Source: Nitrospirota bacterium | GTDB lineage: Bacteria; Nitrospirota; Nitrospiria; Nitrospirales; UBA8639 | Reading direction: 5' to 3' | Assembly: GCA_029865515.1 (NCBI GenBank) | Contig: JAOUGQ010000002.1 | Location: 1 to 50,832 of the forward strand | Length of the DNA: 50,832 bases | Part shown: positions 6,556 to 14,197 of the stretch, piece by piece | How positions within the stretch are numbered: the stretch's first letter is position 1 | Layout: every line of letters begins with the position of its first letter | The notes under the pieces: model-generated | Told to the model about the DNA's origin: nothing | Seen by the model: the letters and a program-made list of their open reading frames with translations, nothing else | Databases searched by the model: none | Translations under genes and position numbers: made by a program

Positions 6556-9048
6556 TTACGCTGCGGCCCGTTGCAACGTGAGATATCGCACTACGGACAA
6601 TTTCGAGAAGGTATCTAAGTGTTCAACGGACAGCCTCCCGATCACAAGATGGCCCGTCTTGGGCTGAGCCACCACTTCAAAGCCGAATTCTTTCAACTTC
6701 TCCAAGGTCTCAGGCTTGGTATCGGTCAACCAGACTTGAAGCAACACCTTCCCATGGTTCACATGTTGTGCAACGTCCTGGGGCAACAACGTGGTCTTCT
6801 TCTCTACATGTTCCACCAACGATTCGAGTGTAGAATCCAATTTGCTAGCCGAATCCTTGCGCCAGGGAAAGTCTCTTTCAGGTTCTACACGATCAACCAT
6901 TGCGGATGCGCTTGGAGCTACGGATTCTTGAGCGACGACTCCTCCCAGAAAACTTCGGCTCATTTTCGCAGTCGGTTGCATCATGCTTTGCCTAAAACTC
7001 CTCCCTTGTTCGTCCCCGCTACCAAATATGCCTTCGTAACTTACGCCTTCCGGCAGTTCCACCGGCACTTCGATCCGGCGTGGTTGTCCCCCTTCCGTGA
7101 TGATCAACTCTTCTACCGCCACAAATGAGGTGAACTGGGTCATCAGCCGATAATCCAAGCCCAATTGCGTAATGGCTTCCCGCACCTTCTTCTGGGGGCT
7201 TCCTTGCTGGATACCTTCGTAATCTTCAGCCATCAACTCCGCAATTTTTGTCCGAGCCCATAAGGTGGCCAACACATCATGCTCCGGAGCAAAGCTGGAA
7301 AGGTCAACAACAATGCTCCGCACCACTGGACGTCCTGCCACTTTGCCCCGCAACCGTATCGTGCCCTTGCCTGGGGTCGCATACCGACCGGTCAGAATCA
7401 ACGGCTTCGCACTAAACAGATCGGGCAGTTGTTTTGGATACACCTCGGACACATCCAATCCATCCCAATCCACCGATAGATCAGTGAGAAGGGGATGTTG
7501 GACACGCTCATGAAAACGCCGGGCAGCCGCCGATCCGTCATCATTCAAACCCACATATTCCACCTCCCCGCGACCGTGCTCAGCCATCTTGTCCAACAAA
7601 AACCGATTCACGCTGCTGCCGATTCCAAAAGAAAAGACGCGGGCGTTGGGATGCTTCTGCACTTCGCCCAGAATGGCCATGTCGTTGCCGATATATCCAT
7701 CCGTCATAAAACACACGATCCGGACATGTTCCTGCGAATCGGACGGCTCCAGAGCCGCACGGATAGCCTTCATCATTTCTGTCCCGCCCCCACCCGAACG
7801 GGACGCCAGAAACGCTTGAGCCTTCCGGACATTCGCCGGAGTCGCCGGAACAGGTTCGGGAAAGAGAATATGGGTGTCGCCCGCAAAGGTGATGAGATTG
7901 AAAGTATCGCGCGGATTCAGCCCGTCGATGGCCAGGCGCATCGTTTCCTTCGCCTTTTCAATCGGAAAACCCGACATCGATCCGGAGGTATCCAAGACAA
8001 AGACCAGTTCCTTCGGCGTCACCTTATCGGTCTTCATCCGATCCGGCGGCTGAAGCAGCAAGGTAAAGAAGCCATCCTTGCCGTTTCGATGCGCGAGTAC
8101 GGCATCATGAATGTCCTCCCCCGCCACCCTATAGGTCAAAATAAAGTCTTTATTCGGAATGGTGGAAGATTCTTTCAGATGAATGTCGGCCTGAGATGAG
8201 GTTGACTGAGTCGCCTCGATGTCATGTGAAGGAGACTGAATGTGTTGAATGGGTACTCCGGCATCAATCTTGACGGCCAAGGACAGATCATGTCCTGAGC
8301 GAATGCCTGGTTTCAGGACTGGTGGGGTAATGCGTGAGGCATCAGGCACCTGGTCGGTGTCATAGGCCCATCCCCCACCCAAAGATGGCGCTTGGACAAT
8401 GGGTTGCCCTGGGATATACCGGGGGCCGACCACCATTGGGAACACCACGGAATAAACTCCGCCATCATACGGTAGCGTCTCCACATAACTGATGCTCACC
8501 GTAATCTGCTCTCCAGGCAGAATATTGGCCACCGACTGGGTGAAAATATTCGGCCGCTCCTGATCCAATAATCCTGCCACGTTGCCTCGCCGTTTCGCCG
8601 CTTCATAAATGGCTCGGGCCTCTTCCCTCTTCTTGATCTTGCCCCTGACAACTCGATCTCCCACGGTAATCGTCATCGCATCCACCGCCGCATGCTGCGG
8701 AAGCGGAAACGTGTAGACCGCTTCGATTTTGTCGGAATAAGGATTTTCGAACTGCTGGGTCACCTGAGCCCGTGCGAGCGGCCCGCTGACTTGAATGAAC
8801 ACATCGGTATGTTTAAGGGGAAAGGCCTGCGTGGGGTTTCCCTCCGGGTCTAGCCCTACCAGGGCTCCGGCTTCATCTCCATTCACCCATCCTTCATGGG
8901 GATGGGCGCCGGCATGGGCAACCGGCCCAGGATGTGTTCCCGTTCCGAGAAACTCCGTTCCTACTAGTCCTACTAGAGCCAGCAGCCCGGCCAGCCCTCC
9001 TCCAATCACCAAGCCCCACCATCGTTTTCTGCCATGCACACGCTTCAT
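6556..9048 (-). CDS. VIT and VWA domain membrane-anchored protein
   Basis: An 830 aa protein with one N-terminal transmembrane anchor (about 10-32), a VIT domain (about 70-200, with FENPYSDKIEAVYTFPLP and an EEARAIYEAAKRRGNVAGLL core) and a von Willebrand A domain beginning at about 347 with an intact MIDAS motif DTSGS (Asp353, Ser355, Ser357). The C-terminal third (about 600-830) is less conserved and probably linker plus a small domain. The architecture is that of inter-alpha-trypsin-inhibitor-like proteins; bacterial members are often called sortase target proteins, but no LPxTG or C-terminal anchor is seen here. It is most likely a surface or periplasmic metal-dependent adhesion or sensing protein. 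It is third in line after an ECF sigma factor and an anti-sigma-like gene, 218 bases downstream, which suggests shared stress control. No substrate can be named. Confidence 0.85.
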   Translation of the reverse strand: MKRVHGRKRWWGLVIGGGLAGLLALVGLVGTEFLGTGTHPGPVAHAGAHPHEGWVNGDEAGALVGLDPEGNPTQAFPLKHTDVFIQVSGPLARAQVTQQFENPYSDKIEAVYTFPLPQHAAVDAMTITVGDRVVRGKIKKREEARAIYEAAKRRGNVAGLLDQERPNIFTQSVANILPGEQITVSISYVETLPYDGGVYSVVFPMVVGPRYIPGQPIVQAPSLGGGWAYDTDQVPDASRITPPVLKPGIRSGHDLSLAVKIDAGVPIQHIQSPSHDIEATQSTSSQADIHLKESSTIPNKDFILTYRVAGEDIHDAVLAHRNGKDGFFTLLLQPPDRMKTDKVTPKELVFVLDTSGSMSGFPIEKAKETMRLAIDGLNPRDTFNLITFAGDTHILFPEPVPATPANVRKAQAFLASRSGGGGTEMMKAIRAALEPSDSQEHVRIVCFMTDGYIGNDMAILGEVQKHPNARVFSFGIGSSVNRFLLDKMAEHGRGEVEYVGLNDDGSAAARRFHERVQHPLLTDLSVDWDGLDVSEVYPKQLPDLFSAKPLILTGRYATPGKGTIRLRGKVAGRPVVRSIVVDLSSFAPEHDVLATLWARTKIAELMAEDYEGIQQGSPQKKVREAITQLGLDYRLMTQFTSFVAVEELIITEGGQPRRIEVPVELPEGVSYEGIFGSGDEQGRSFRQSMMQPTAKMSRSFLGGVVAQESVAPSASAMVDRVEPERDFPWRKDSASKLDSTLESLVEHVEKKTTLLPQDVAQHVNHGKVLLQVWLTDTKPETLEKLKEFGFEVVAQPKTGHLVIGRLSVEHLDTFSKLSVVRYLTLQRAAA

Positions 9049-9266
9049 GTTTTCCCTCCTTATGTACAGCGGCCCTATGCCGCTTCACAGGAGGGTATGG
9101 CAGCACTTCAAAAATCCTTTCAGGAGGTTTTAGAAAATAAAAAAAAGGAATAAAAACGATCCGGAAGGCTATGGCTTGGGTTTTTTTGCTAAAAACTATC
9201 GCTCTATAATTTTGAGATTCTTGTTTCCGTTATTAATTCCATAAAAACATCTTTCTATGTTTCTCC

Positions 9267-10745
9267 TCAATCTTTCAAGGAAATATCCAACAGCAAAGGA
9301 ACTTCCTTCCCCGGTTCAATTTGTACAACAAACACCACGCCATCCGTATGTTCAATCAACAGCCCGTCCTTGGCCACATCGCTCCCAAGCCATTGGCCCA
9401 GATCATTGAGCCGCTCGGGTGAAAGCAACACTGTTAAAGAAGACACAACGGGCTTTCCTATCGCATTGGTCAACTGCCCGAGTGGAAATTCCACACGTTG
9501 AAATGGTTTCACGTTAATCCACACTTCAGTTTTTACCCTCTCGGCGGTGTCACGGGTGGACAGTTTCTGCCATTTGCCATTGCCCAACGATGCCAGCACA
9601 TAGAGATAACCGGAAACATTCGATTCCACGGCCAATCGTATTTCGGACCAATTTCCGGTGATCTGCCGGCTGTCCACCTCCTCATCTTTGTCCGCTTTCG
9701 TATGCTGGACGAAGCTATATCGAAGCCCTCTGGCAGTGGGAACACCTCCACCTTTTTCAACATCCCCCTCCAACGGGAAGGAAAAGGCCTTCTTCTTGGA
9801 AGGGGGTTTCCTGGCTTTTGAGAGGGCTCCGCGAAAAGGTTGAGCAGATCCCTGATCCAAGCTATCGGTATCTTTTTTTTCTCCAATGACTTCATCAGCC
9901 AAGGATCCACTCGATGCATAAAACAGTTCCTGGGCACTTGGAGATGATCGAGGGGCTTCCTCCGCGGCTTGGTCCGCAAATCTACCAGGGGCTGTGGTGT
10001 GTGGAACCATATCTGGCATCGCCACTTCAGGGGTCGCAGGAACTGCTAAGGGCTGAACCGCCCTTCCGACCTTGGGCTGATCTGATGCAGAAGGTGATGA
10101 CGGTGCTTGTGCAACTTGTTCATTTGCTCTTTGGCGCCGGATTGCTTGACCTTTTTCTCTTGCCTCGCTCTCCTTTTCAGCCATCGCTGAAATGTGCTTA
10201 CGTCGATCAACATTATTGGCATCTACTCGTGTGGCCGGATCAGGGGTTAATTGACGTCCCGCCTCAATCCCCTCTGTCTGAGCGGGTGTTCTCTGCATTG
10301 CTTCCTTCCGGACCAATGGCGTACTTTCATCAGAAGGTTTCTGTTGCCGAAATGCAACTTCGTCTTTTGAGGAAGATCTCTCCGCTTCTCGCTCCCGACT
10401 GACCACCGATCCCCATTCTTTTTCCATTTGCCAGCCAAAGATGAGCACGAGACCCAGAGCAGCTAGACTCCCCGCCCACGCAAGGGAGGAGGGTTGCCGG
10501 AACCAGCCCAACCATCCACCCCGGCTCTCGTTAACACGACCGGGATGTTCTGTAGCCTCTAGACTGGCCAGAATTCGCTGTCTGGCCTCAGGATCGGCAA
10601 GCATGGCCTTCAAGGCTTCTTCATCGGCCAAGGCATTAAAGAGGGTTTGATCGTGAAGGGCAGCCTCAAATAACCGCCGCTTTTCCTCATCAGTCAGCGT
10701 ATCGGTGGCATACCCACCCAGCAAATGTTCCCACGACCTGCCCAT
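9267..10745 (-). CDS. Membrane protein with anti-sigma-like N-terminus and C-terminal DUF4384 domain
   Basis: A 492 aa protein. The first 60 or so residues (LLGGYATDTLTDEEKRRLFE and ADEEALKAMLADPEAR) look like the cytoplasmic domain of anti-sigma proteins. One transmembrane helix follows (about 91-110), then a long low-complexity, charged and Pro/Ser-rich stretch (about 115-370), and a C-terminal beta-rich DUF4384-type domain (about 385-490, with SGYLYVLASLGNGKWQKL). The ATG at 10745 is chosen because it overlaps the sigma factor stop in a TAATG junction; the open frame continues upstream to 10853 only across the sigma gene. By position and architecture it probably sequesters the adjacent sigma factor and senses an envelope signal. 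That role is inference. Confidence 0.8.
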   Translation of the reverse strand: MGRSWEHLLGGYATDTLTDEEKRRLFEAALHDQTLFNALADEEALKAMLADPEARQRILASLEATEHPGRVNESRGGWLGWFRQPSSLAWAGSLAALGLVLIFGWQMEKEWGSVVSREREAERSSSKDEVAFRQQKPSDESTPLVRKEAMQRTPAQTEGIEAGRQLTPDPATRVDANNVDRRKHISAMAEKESEAREKGQAIRRQRANEQVAQAPSSPSASDQPKVGRAVQPLAVPATPEVAMPDMVPHTTAPGRFADQAAEEAPRSSPSAQELFYASSGSLADEVIGEKKDTDSLDQGSAQPFRGALSKARKPPSKKKAFSFPLEGDVEKGGGVPTARGLRYSFVQHTKADKDEEVDSRQITGNWSEIRLAVESNVSGYLYVLASLGNGKWQKLSTRDTAERVKTEVWINVKPFQRVEFPLGQLTNAIGKPVVSSLTVLLSPERLNDLGQWLGSDVAKDGLLIEHTDGVVFVVQIEPGKEVPLLLDISLKD

Positions 10746-11293
10746 TATTGAACTCCCTTCCCAGTGCTCTTTTTGGCTTCCCCAGTCAGGGGGATCGTCT
10801 CCCAGCGTCCTCCCATCAGCGCCAGAAGCTGTTTTCGACAGCGGGAATCCCATGTATAAATGGTGTTGATGGAACGTTCCCCGAATAGCTGCTGAATCTC
10901 CGGAAAGGTGTGGCCTTGAAGTTTCAACCGGAACAATTCCCGGCAGCGCTCGCCCAATCGGTGAAGCGCGTCGATCAATTGACCCACCCGCTCTTTCTGT
11001 TCAACTTGGATCGACGGATCGCCTTCACAATCGGCCACAGGCCGCTCATCAATCGATTCCTGATCATATTCCCCTCGCCGCAGCATTTTTCGATGGAGAT
11101 CCAGCATTTTGAACCGGAGAATTTGAAACGACAGAGGAACCAGTTCTGTCAGTTCCGTGACCTGAGAATATTTCTCATGCAAAACCATGAACACGTCCTG
11201 AGCCAAATCCTCGGCAACCTCCCTTGAACCACGAGATGTCGCAAAGGCCACAATCCTTTCACGGAGGTGATTCATGATCTGATCACGCGTCAT
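10745..11293 (-). CDS. ECF-type RNA polymerase sigma factor
   Basis: A 182 aa sigma-70 family protein of the extracytoplasmic-function group. Region 2 is at about 8-80 (EVAEDLAQDVFMVLHEKY, and ILRFKMLDLHRKMLRR as region 2.4) and region 4 at about 115-165 (ALHRLGERCRELFRLKLQG, then a helix-turn-helix around FPEIQQLFGERSINTIYTW). No extra domains are present. Its stop and the next start share one base, so it should be translationally coupled to the anti-sigma-like protein. A TACAAT-like -10 box is seen upstream on the minus strand (11448-11453), without a convincing -35 at normal spacing. Confidence 0.9.
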   Translation of the reverse strand: MTRDQIMNHLRERIVAFATSRGSREVAEDLAQDVFMVLHEKYSQVTELTELVPLSFQILRFKMLDLHRKMLRRGEYDQESIDERPVADCEGDPSIQVEQKERVGQLIDALHRLGERCRELFRLKLQGHTFPEIQQLFGERSINTIYTWDSRCRKQLLALMGGRWETIPLTGEAKKSTGKGVQ

Positions 11294-11299
11294 GGCCGG

Positions 11300-11416
11300 C
11301 TATGAGCTTTTCCCGGTGTTCATGAACAGACGATCCCACGTCTGTATCCAATCTGCGCTAAGATTCCCGCCCGATTGAGCAGATCCTGAGAAACCGCACC
11401 ATAGTTCATTGGGCAT
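11300..11416 (-). other. Possible 38-aa leader ORF before the ECF sigma gene
   Basis: An open frame of 38 codons from ATG 11416 to a TAG ending at 11300, which is 6 bases before the sigma factor start. It lies downstream of the TACAAT-like box at 11448-11453. The peptide ends TWDRLFMNTGKSS and has no family resemblance. The ribosome site is weak. It could be a translated leader or chance; the close spacing is the only argument for it. Confidence 0.2.
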
Positions 11417-11560
11417 GGCGCTCTCGTGACTCCTGAAGATTTTGCGTATTGTACCCGTCGCCCGGGATGAGAATGACAAAACCCTCAAGAGAGCGCAACG
11501 CCGCTATCAGGAACACATAAAACCGACGGAAGATGCTAGGAATAGCACAAGTAGAAAGCT

Positions 11561-12400
11561 CTACACTTTCTGTACTTCGAAGTATAAGAGCGCGTGGTCG
11601 GAATATTTCCTGGTCCAGGCATCCCGCTTTTCGGGAGTCGTTTCCTGTGGCCAGCCGCGAATATCAATGTGGGCCGACCCGAATGCCTTAAACTGTAAAT
11701 GATCCGCCGCCACGACGTGATCGAGATTGCCAGGTGCGTAGGAGGACTTTGAACCCGGCCAGAACGTCTCCGAATAGGATTTGGCGAGCACCTGCATCTT
11801 CCGGCTTCTCACCCGTTTTTGCAGACGTTGAACTTCCTCATCGGCACTGACATCCTTGGTACTAAACGTCAGATTCATTCCCATCGTGTTGAGATCCCCC
11901 AGAAAGATGTAATTGGCTTGACCTCCGCCGGCCGGTGTCGCATCCAGGGCATTACGCAATTTGAGCGCACGTTCGGTCTGATCGTCCCGCAAGCCGAACC
12001 CCCGCGGTTCCGTCAGACTTTTTAAATGTAAAAACAAGAGAGGATAGGCTTTTCCGTCCACTTGAACCGTGAGCAAAGCACCGGGGCGCAGAACGGACAC
12101 ACCCGATTTAAAATCCAGCCGTTGGGTGAAAAAGCTGGAGAAGGTCCTCTTCACCCCTACCAGAATTTCCTGTGTTTGAGGCCCTTCGGTAATATGAAAC
12201 TGGTAGCCCGGCATCACGCTCACAATGGTGTCGTACACGATGGAGCCTACGACTTCGTACACCGCAACCACATCGGCGTTTTGTTGAGCCAGATATTGTA
12301 TGATCGGAGCAACCGCTTTTTTCGGCTTCGTTTTGCTTTTGTTCATCGCCCCGAAATGTTCCACATTCCAGGACGCAACGGAAAAGGCTTTCGCCATCAT
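11561..12400 (-). CDS. Endonuclease/exonuclease/phosphatase (EEP) family protein
   Basis: A 279 aa protein of the EEP (DNase I/exonuclease III/sphingomyelinase) fold. Visible motifs in order are SWNVEHFG near residue 8 (metal-binding Asn), VVAVYEV near 43 in place of the usual acidic strand, HLKS near 123, GDLNTMG near 167 (catalytic Asp and Asn), and SDHALLYFEV at the C-terminus (catalytic Asp-His). No signal peptide, so it is probably cytoplasmic. It could act on nucleic acid or on a small phosphoester; the sequence does not decide. It stands alone on the minus strand with about 200 bases on one side and 267 on the other. A short ribosome site (AGGAGGGG type) precedes the ATG. Confidence 0.82.
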   Translation of the reverse strand: MMAKAFSVASWNVEHFGAMNKSKTKPKKAVAPIIQYLAQQNADVVAVYEVVGSIVYDTIVSVMPGYQFHITEGPQTQEILVGVKRTFSSFFTQRLDFKSGVSVLRPGALLTVQVDGKAYPLLFLHLKSLTEPRGFGLRDDQTERALKLRNALDATPAGGGQANYIFLGDLNTMGMNLTFSTKDVSADEEVQRLQKRVRSRKMQVLAKSYSETFWPGSKSSYAPGNLDHVVAADHLQFKAFGSAHIDIRGWPQETTPEKRDAWTRKYSDHALLYFEVQKV

Positions 12401-12596
12401 CCCCTCCTTAGGTTACGCGTGACAGGTCAGAAATTCTCCACGTATCGGCAGGTTGTACCACAGGTTTGGAAGAAGAGAAAGATCGCGTCAGAGCGCCTCA
12501 TGTCCTCTCAGGATCCTCCAGGATAGATGTTGGAGTTTTCCAGCAGAGAGGCGTATTGGTAGAAACCGGCCGGCACCAGAGCAAAAGTTGCTCGGG

Positions 12597-13076
12597 TCAA
12601 AGAGAGGTCAAATACGCGGCAATAAACAAGACAACCAGGCTCAGACCTAATATGGTTCGTTGGACCCATATCACTTTACCGGAAAACATGAGTGGCTCCG
12701 CCTCCTCCTTTTTGCCTTTTGCGGGAACACCATAGGGATCGAGGATGAGATCGTGGACGAAAATCAATCCTCCCACAATCGCGAACACAAAGAGCTTGAG
12801 CATCATCATCAAGCCCCAACTGGTTTCAATGCGGGCCGATCCACTTTCATCTAATAACTGCGATGCTCCGGTAAAGACCAGCGCCATAAGACTCACCCAC
12901 CCCACCATTTTAAACCGTTGTCCGACTTTTTTGACCATGGCAATCGCTTCCATCGACGGTGGCTTGGCTTTGCCTTCAGCCAAACTCGGCCTGACCACAA
13001 GCTGAACAAACATCCATCCCCCGATGAAGGTAATGGCAGCTAATAAATGAATCCATGTGATGACATAGGCCGGCAT
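12597..13076 (-). CDS. CopD-like integral membrane protein
   Basis: A 159 aa membrane protein with four predicted helices (about 4-28, 58-76, 90-110 and 135-157). The first helix begins VITWIHLLAAITFIGG, the pattern of the CopD/DUF4149-type family in which this His is conserved. The start at 13076 is preceded by AGGAGAG at good spacing. An in-frame extension to 13268 would add 64 residues with no membrane character or family match and is rejected. CopD proteins are associated with copper handling, but no copper gene is nearby, so only the family name is offered. Confidence 0.65.
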   Translation of the reverse strand: MPAYVITWIHLLAAITFIGGWMFVQLVVRPSLAEGKAKPPSMEAIAMVKKVGQRFKMVGWVSLMALVFTGASQLLDESGSARIETSWGLMMMLKLFVFAIVGGLIFVHDLILDPYGVPAKGKKEEAEPLMFSGKVIWVQRTILGLSLVVLFIAAYLTSL

Positions 13077-13225
13077 ATGTTCTCTCCTACAATTTTTATT
13101 CTTCTCCCAAGCCCTGCAATGATACCCACTGGACAGGGGAAAGACTACTGAAGAAATTGCCTCAATCTTCCGTCCAATGACAGAATTAGGATATGGTGGA
13201 ATTAACAGCCTTGGGAGGTTATGCC

Positions 13226-13906
13226 ATGAAAATTTTATTTCCCCTATTCCCAAACCTTTCCAGAACAATTGCCCTGGGGGTTCTTAGTCTCTTAGGCCTT
13301 GTTGGATTTCTAGCCATTGATTCCTCATGGGCGGCGGAAGAAGACAAGGAGCGGTGGAATAAGAAATATGAGACCGGGACTTATTTGTTCGGTCGCGATC
13401 CTATTCCGTTCTTAAAAGAGCATGTCGACCTTCTCCCCAAAGGGTCTGTCCTGGATCTGGCCATGGGTGAAGGGCGCAATGGCGTCTTTTTGGCCACACA
13501 AGGCTTTCAGGTCACCGGGGTCGATATTTCTGAGGTGGGCTTTAAAAAAGCCAAAGCCCTCGCCGCCGAGAAAGGCATGACGTTGACCACCGTGGTCGCA
13601 GATCTGGAACAATACACTATTGCTCCCGATACCTATGATGTCATTATCTGCACCTATTATTTACAGCGGGATCTGTTCCCCCACATAGCTGCGGCTCTGA
13701 AACCAGGCGGGATGGTCTTAATCGAAACCTATACGGTGGATCATTTGCAATATCGCCCAACATTCAACAAAGCCTTCCTCTTGGAGCGGAATGAATTATT
13801 GACGTTGCTCCCAGGCCTGCGGGTGTTGCGCTACCAAGAAGTCGATACCGGAGTTGCGGCCTTTGCCAGTATTCTGGCACAAAAACCTACACAGACCACA
13901 AAATAG
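13226..13906 (+). CDS. Class I SAM-dependent methyltransferase with an apparent signal peptide (TehB-like)
   Basis: A 226 aa protein. Residues about 10-38 are a hydrophobic segment ending SSWAAEED, which looks like a Sec signal peptide with an Ala-x-Ala-type cleavage site. The rest is a compact class I methyltransferase similar to TehB-type thiol or tellurite methyltransferases: RWNKKYETGTYLFGRDP, motif I VLDLAMGEGRNG (about 76-87), motif II VTGVDIS and motif IV YDVIICTYYLQ. The ATG at 13226 follows GGGAGG at good spacing; an upstream in-frame GTG at 13193 would add 11 residues. Divergently placed from the CopD-like gene. The export signal is unusual for an enzyme using cytoplasmic SAM and may instead be a membrane anchor. 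Confidence 0.75.
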   Translation: MKILFPLFPNLSRTIALGVLSLLGLVGFLAIDSSWAAEEDKERWNKKYETGTYLFGRDPIPFLKEHVDLLPKGSVLDLAMGEGRNGVFLATQGFQVTGVDISEVGFKKAKALAAEKGMTLTTVVADLEQYTIAPDTYDVIICTYYLQRDLFPHIAAALKPGGMVLIETYTVDHLQYRPTFNKAFLLERNELLTLLPGLRVLRYQEVDTGVAAFASILAQKPTQTTK

Positions 13907-14197
13907 TTCCTGGGATTTTGATTTTTTCTCTCTCCCTTTGGAAGGGTAGAAAAGGTGGGGTAGAGACCTTTAAATAGGACAACATTGAGAATTATCTGGG
14001 GAAAGCCCCCTTAGACATTTCTGAGACCTTTACCTTCCTTAGTCCCTCCTGACAAAGGAGGGAAATTCCACGTACTTCTCAATCCCCTCACACTTTACTC
14101 CTAGCTATTTTCCAATAGGTTGCGGCCTTTTGGATCATTGGGGTACCCTTGCAGCTTCGTTTTGACGTTTTGACTTCCATATAACGAAAAGAAACCC
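13907..14197. other. Intergenic stretch between the two methyltransferase genes
   Basis: About 290 bases with no open frame worth calling and no good promoter match. It holds one clear hairpin at 14043-14063 (listed separately) and a short 5-bp stem (CCCTT/AAGGG) at 13934-13946. No small precursor-peptide gene was found here despite the PqqD-like domain encoded downstream. Confidence 0.6.
14043..14063. repeat. Perfect 8-bp inverted repeat (hairpin)
   Basis: TCCCTCCT at 14043-14050 pairs perfectly with AGGAGGGA at 14056-14063 across a 5-base loop. No T-run follows on either strand, so it is a hairpin but not a classical intrinsic terminator. It lies 137 bases after the end of the upstream methyltransferase gene. 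Confidence 0.5.

Noticed and set aside
7495-8199. Long plus-strand open frame of 234 codons
   Set aside because: It is antisense to the conserved VIT-VWA gene, has no recognisable family blocks and no ribosome site; it is a shadow frame.
9914-10402. Plus-strand open frame of 162 codons
   Set aside because: Antisense to the low-complexity part of the DUF4384 protein, with no family resemblance.
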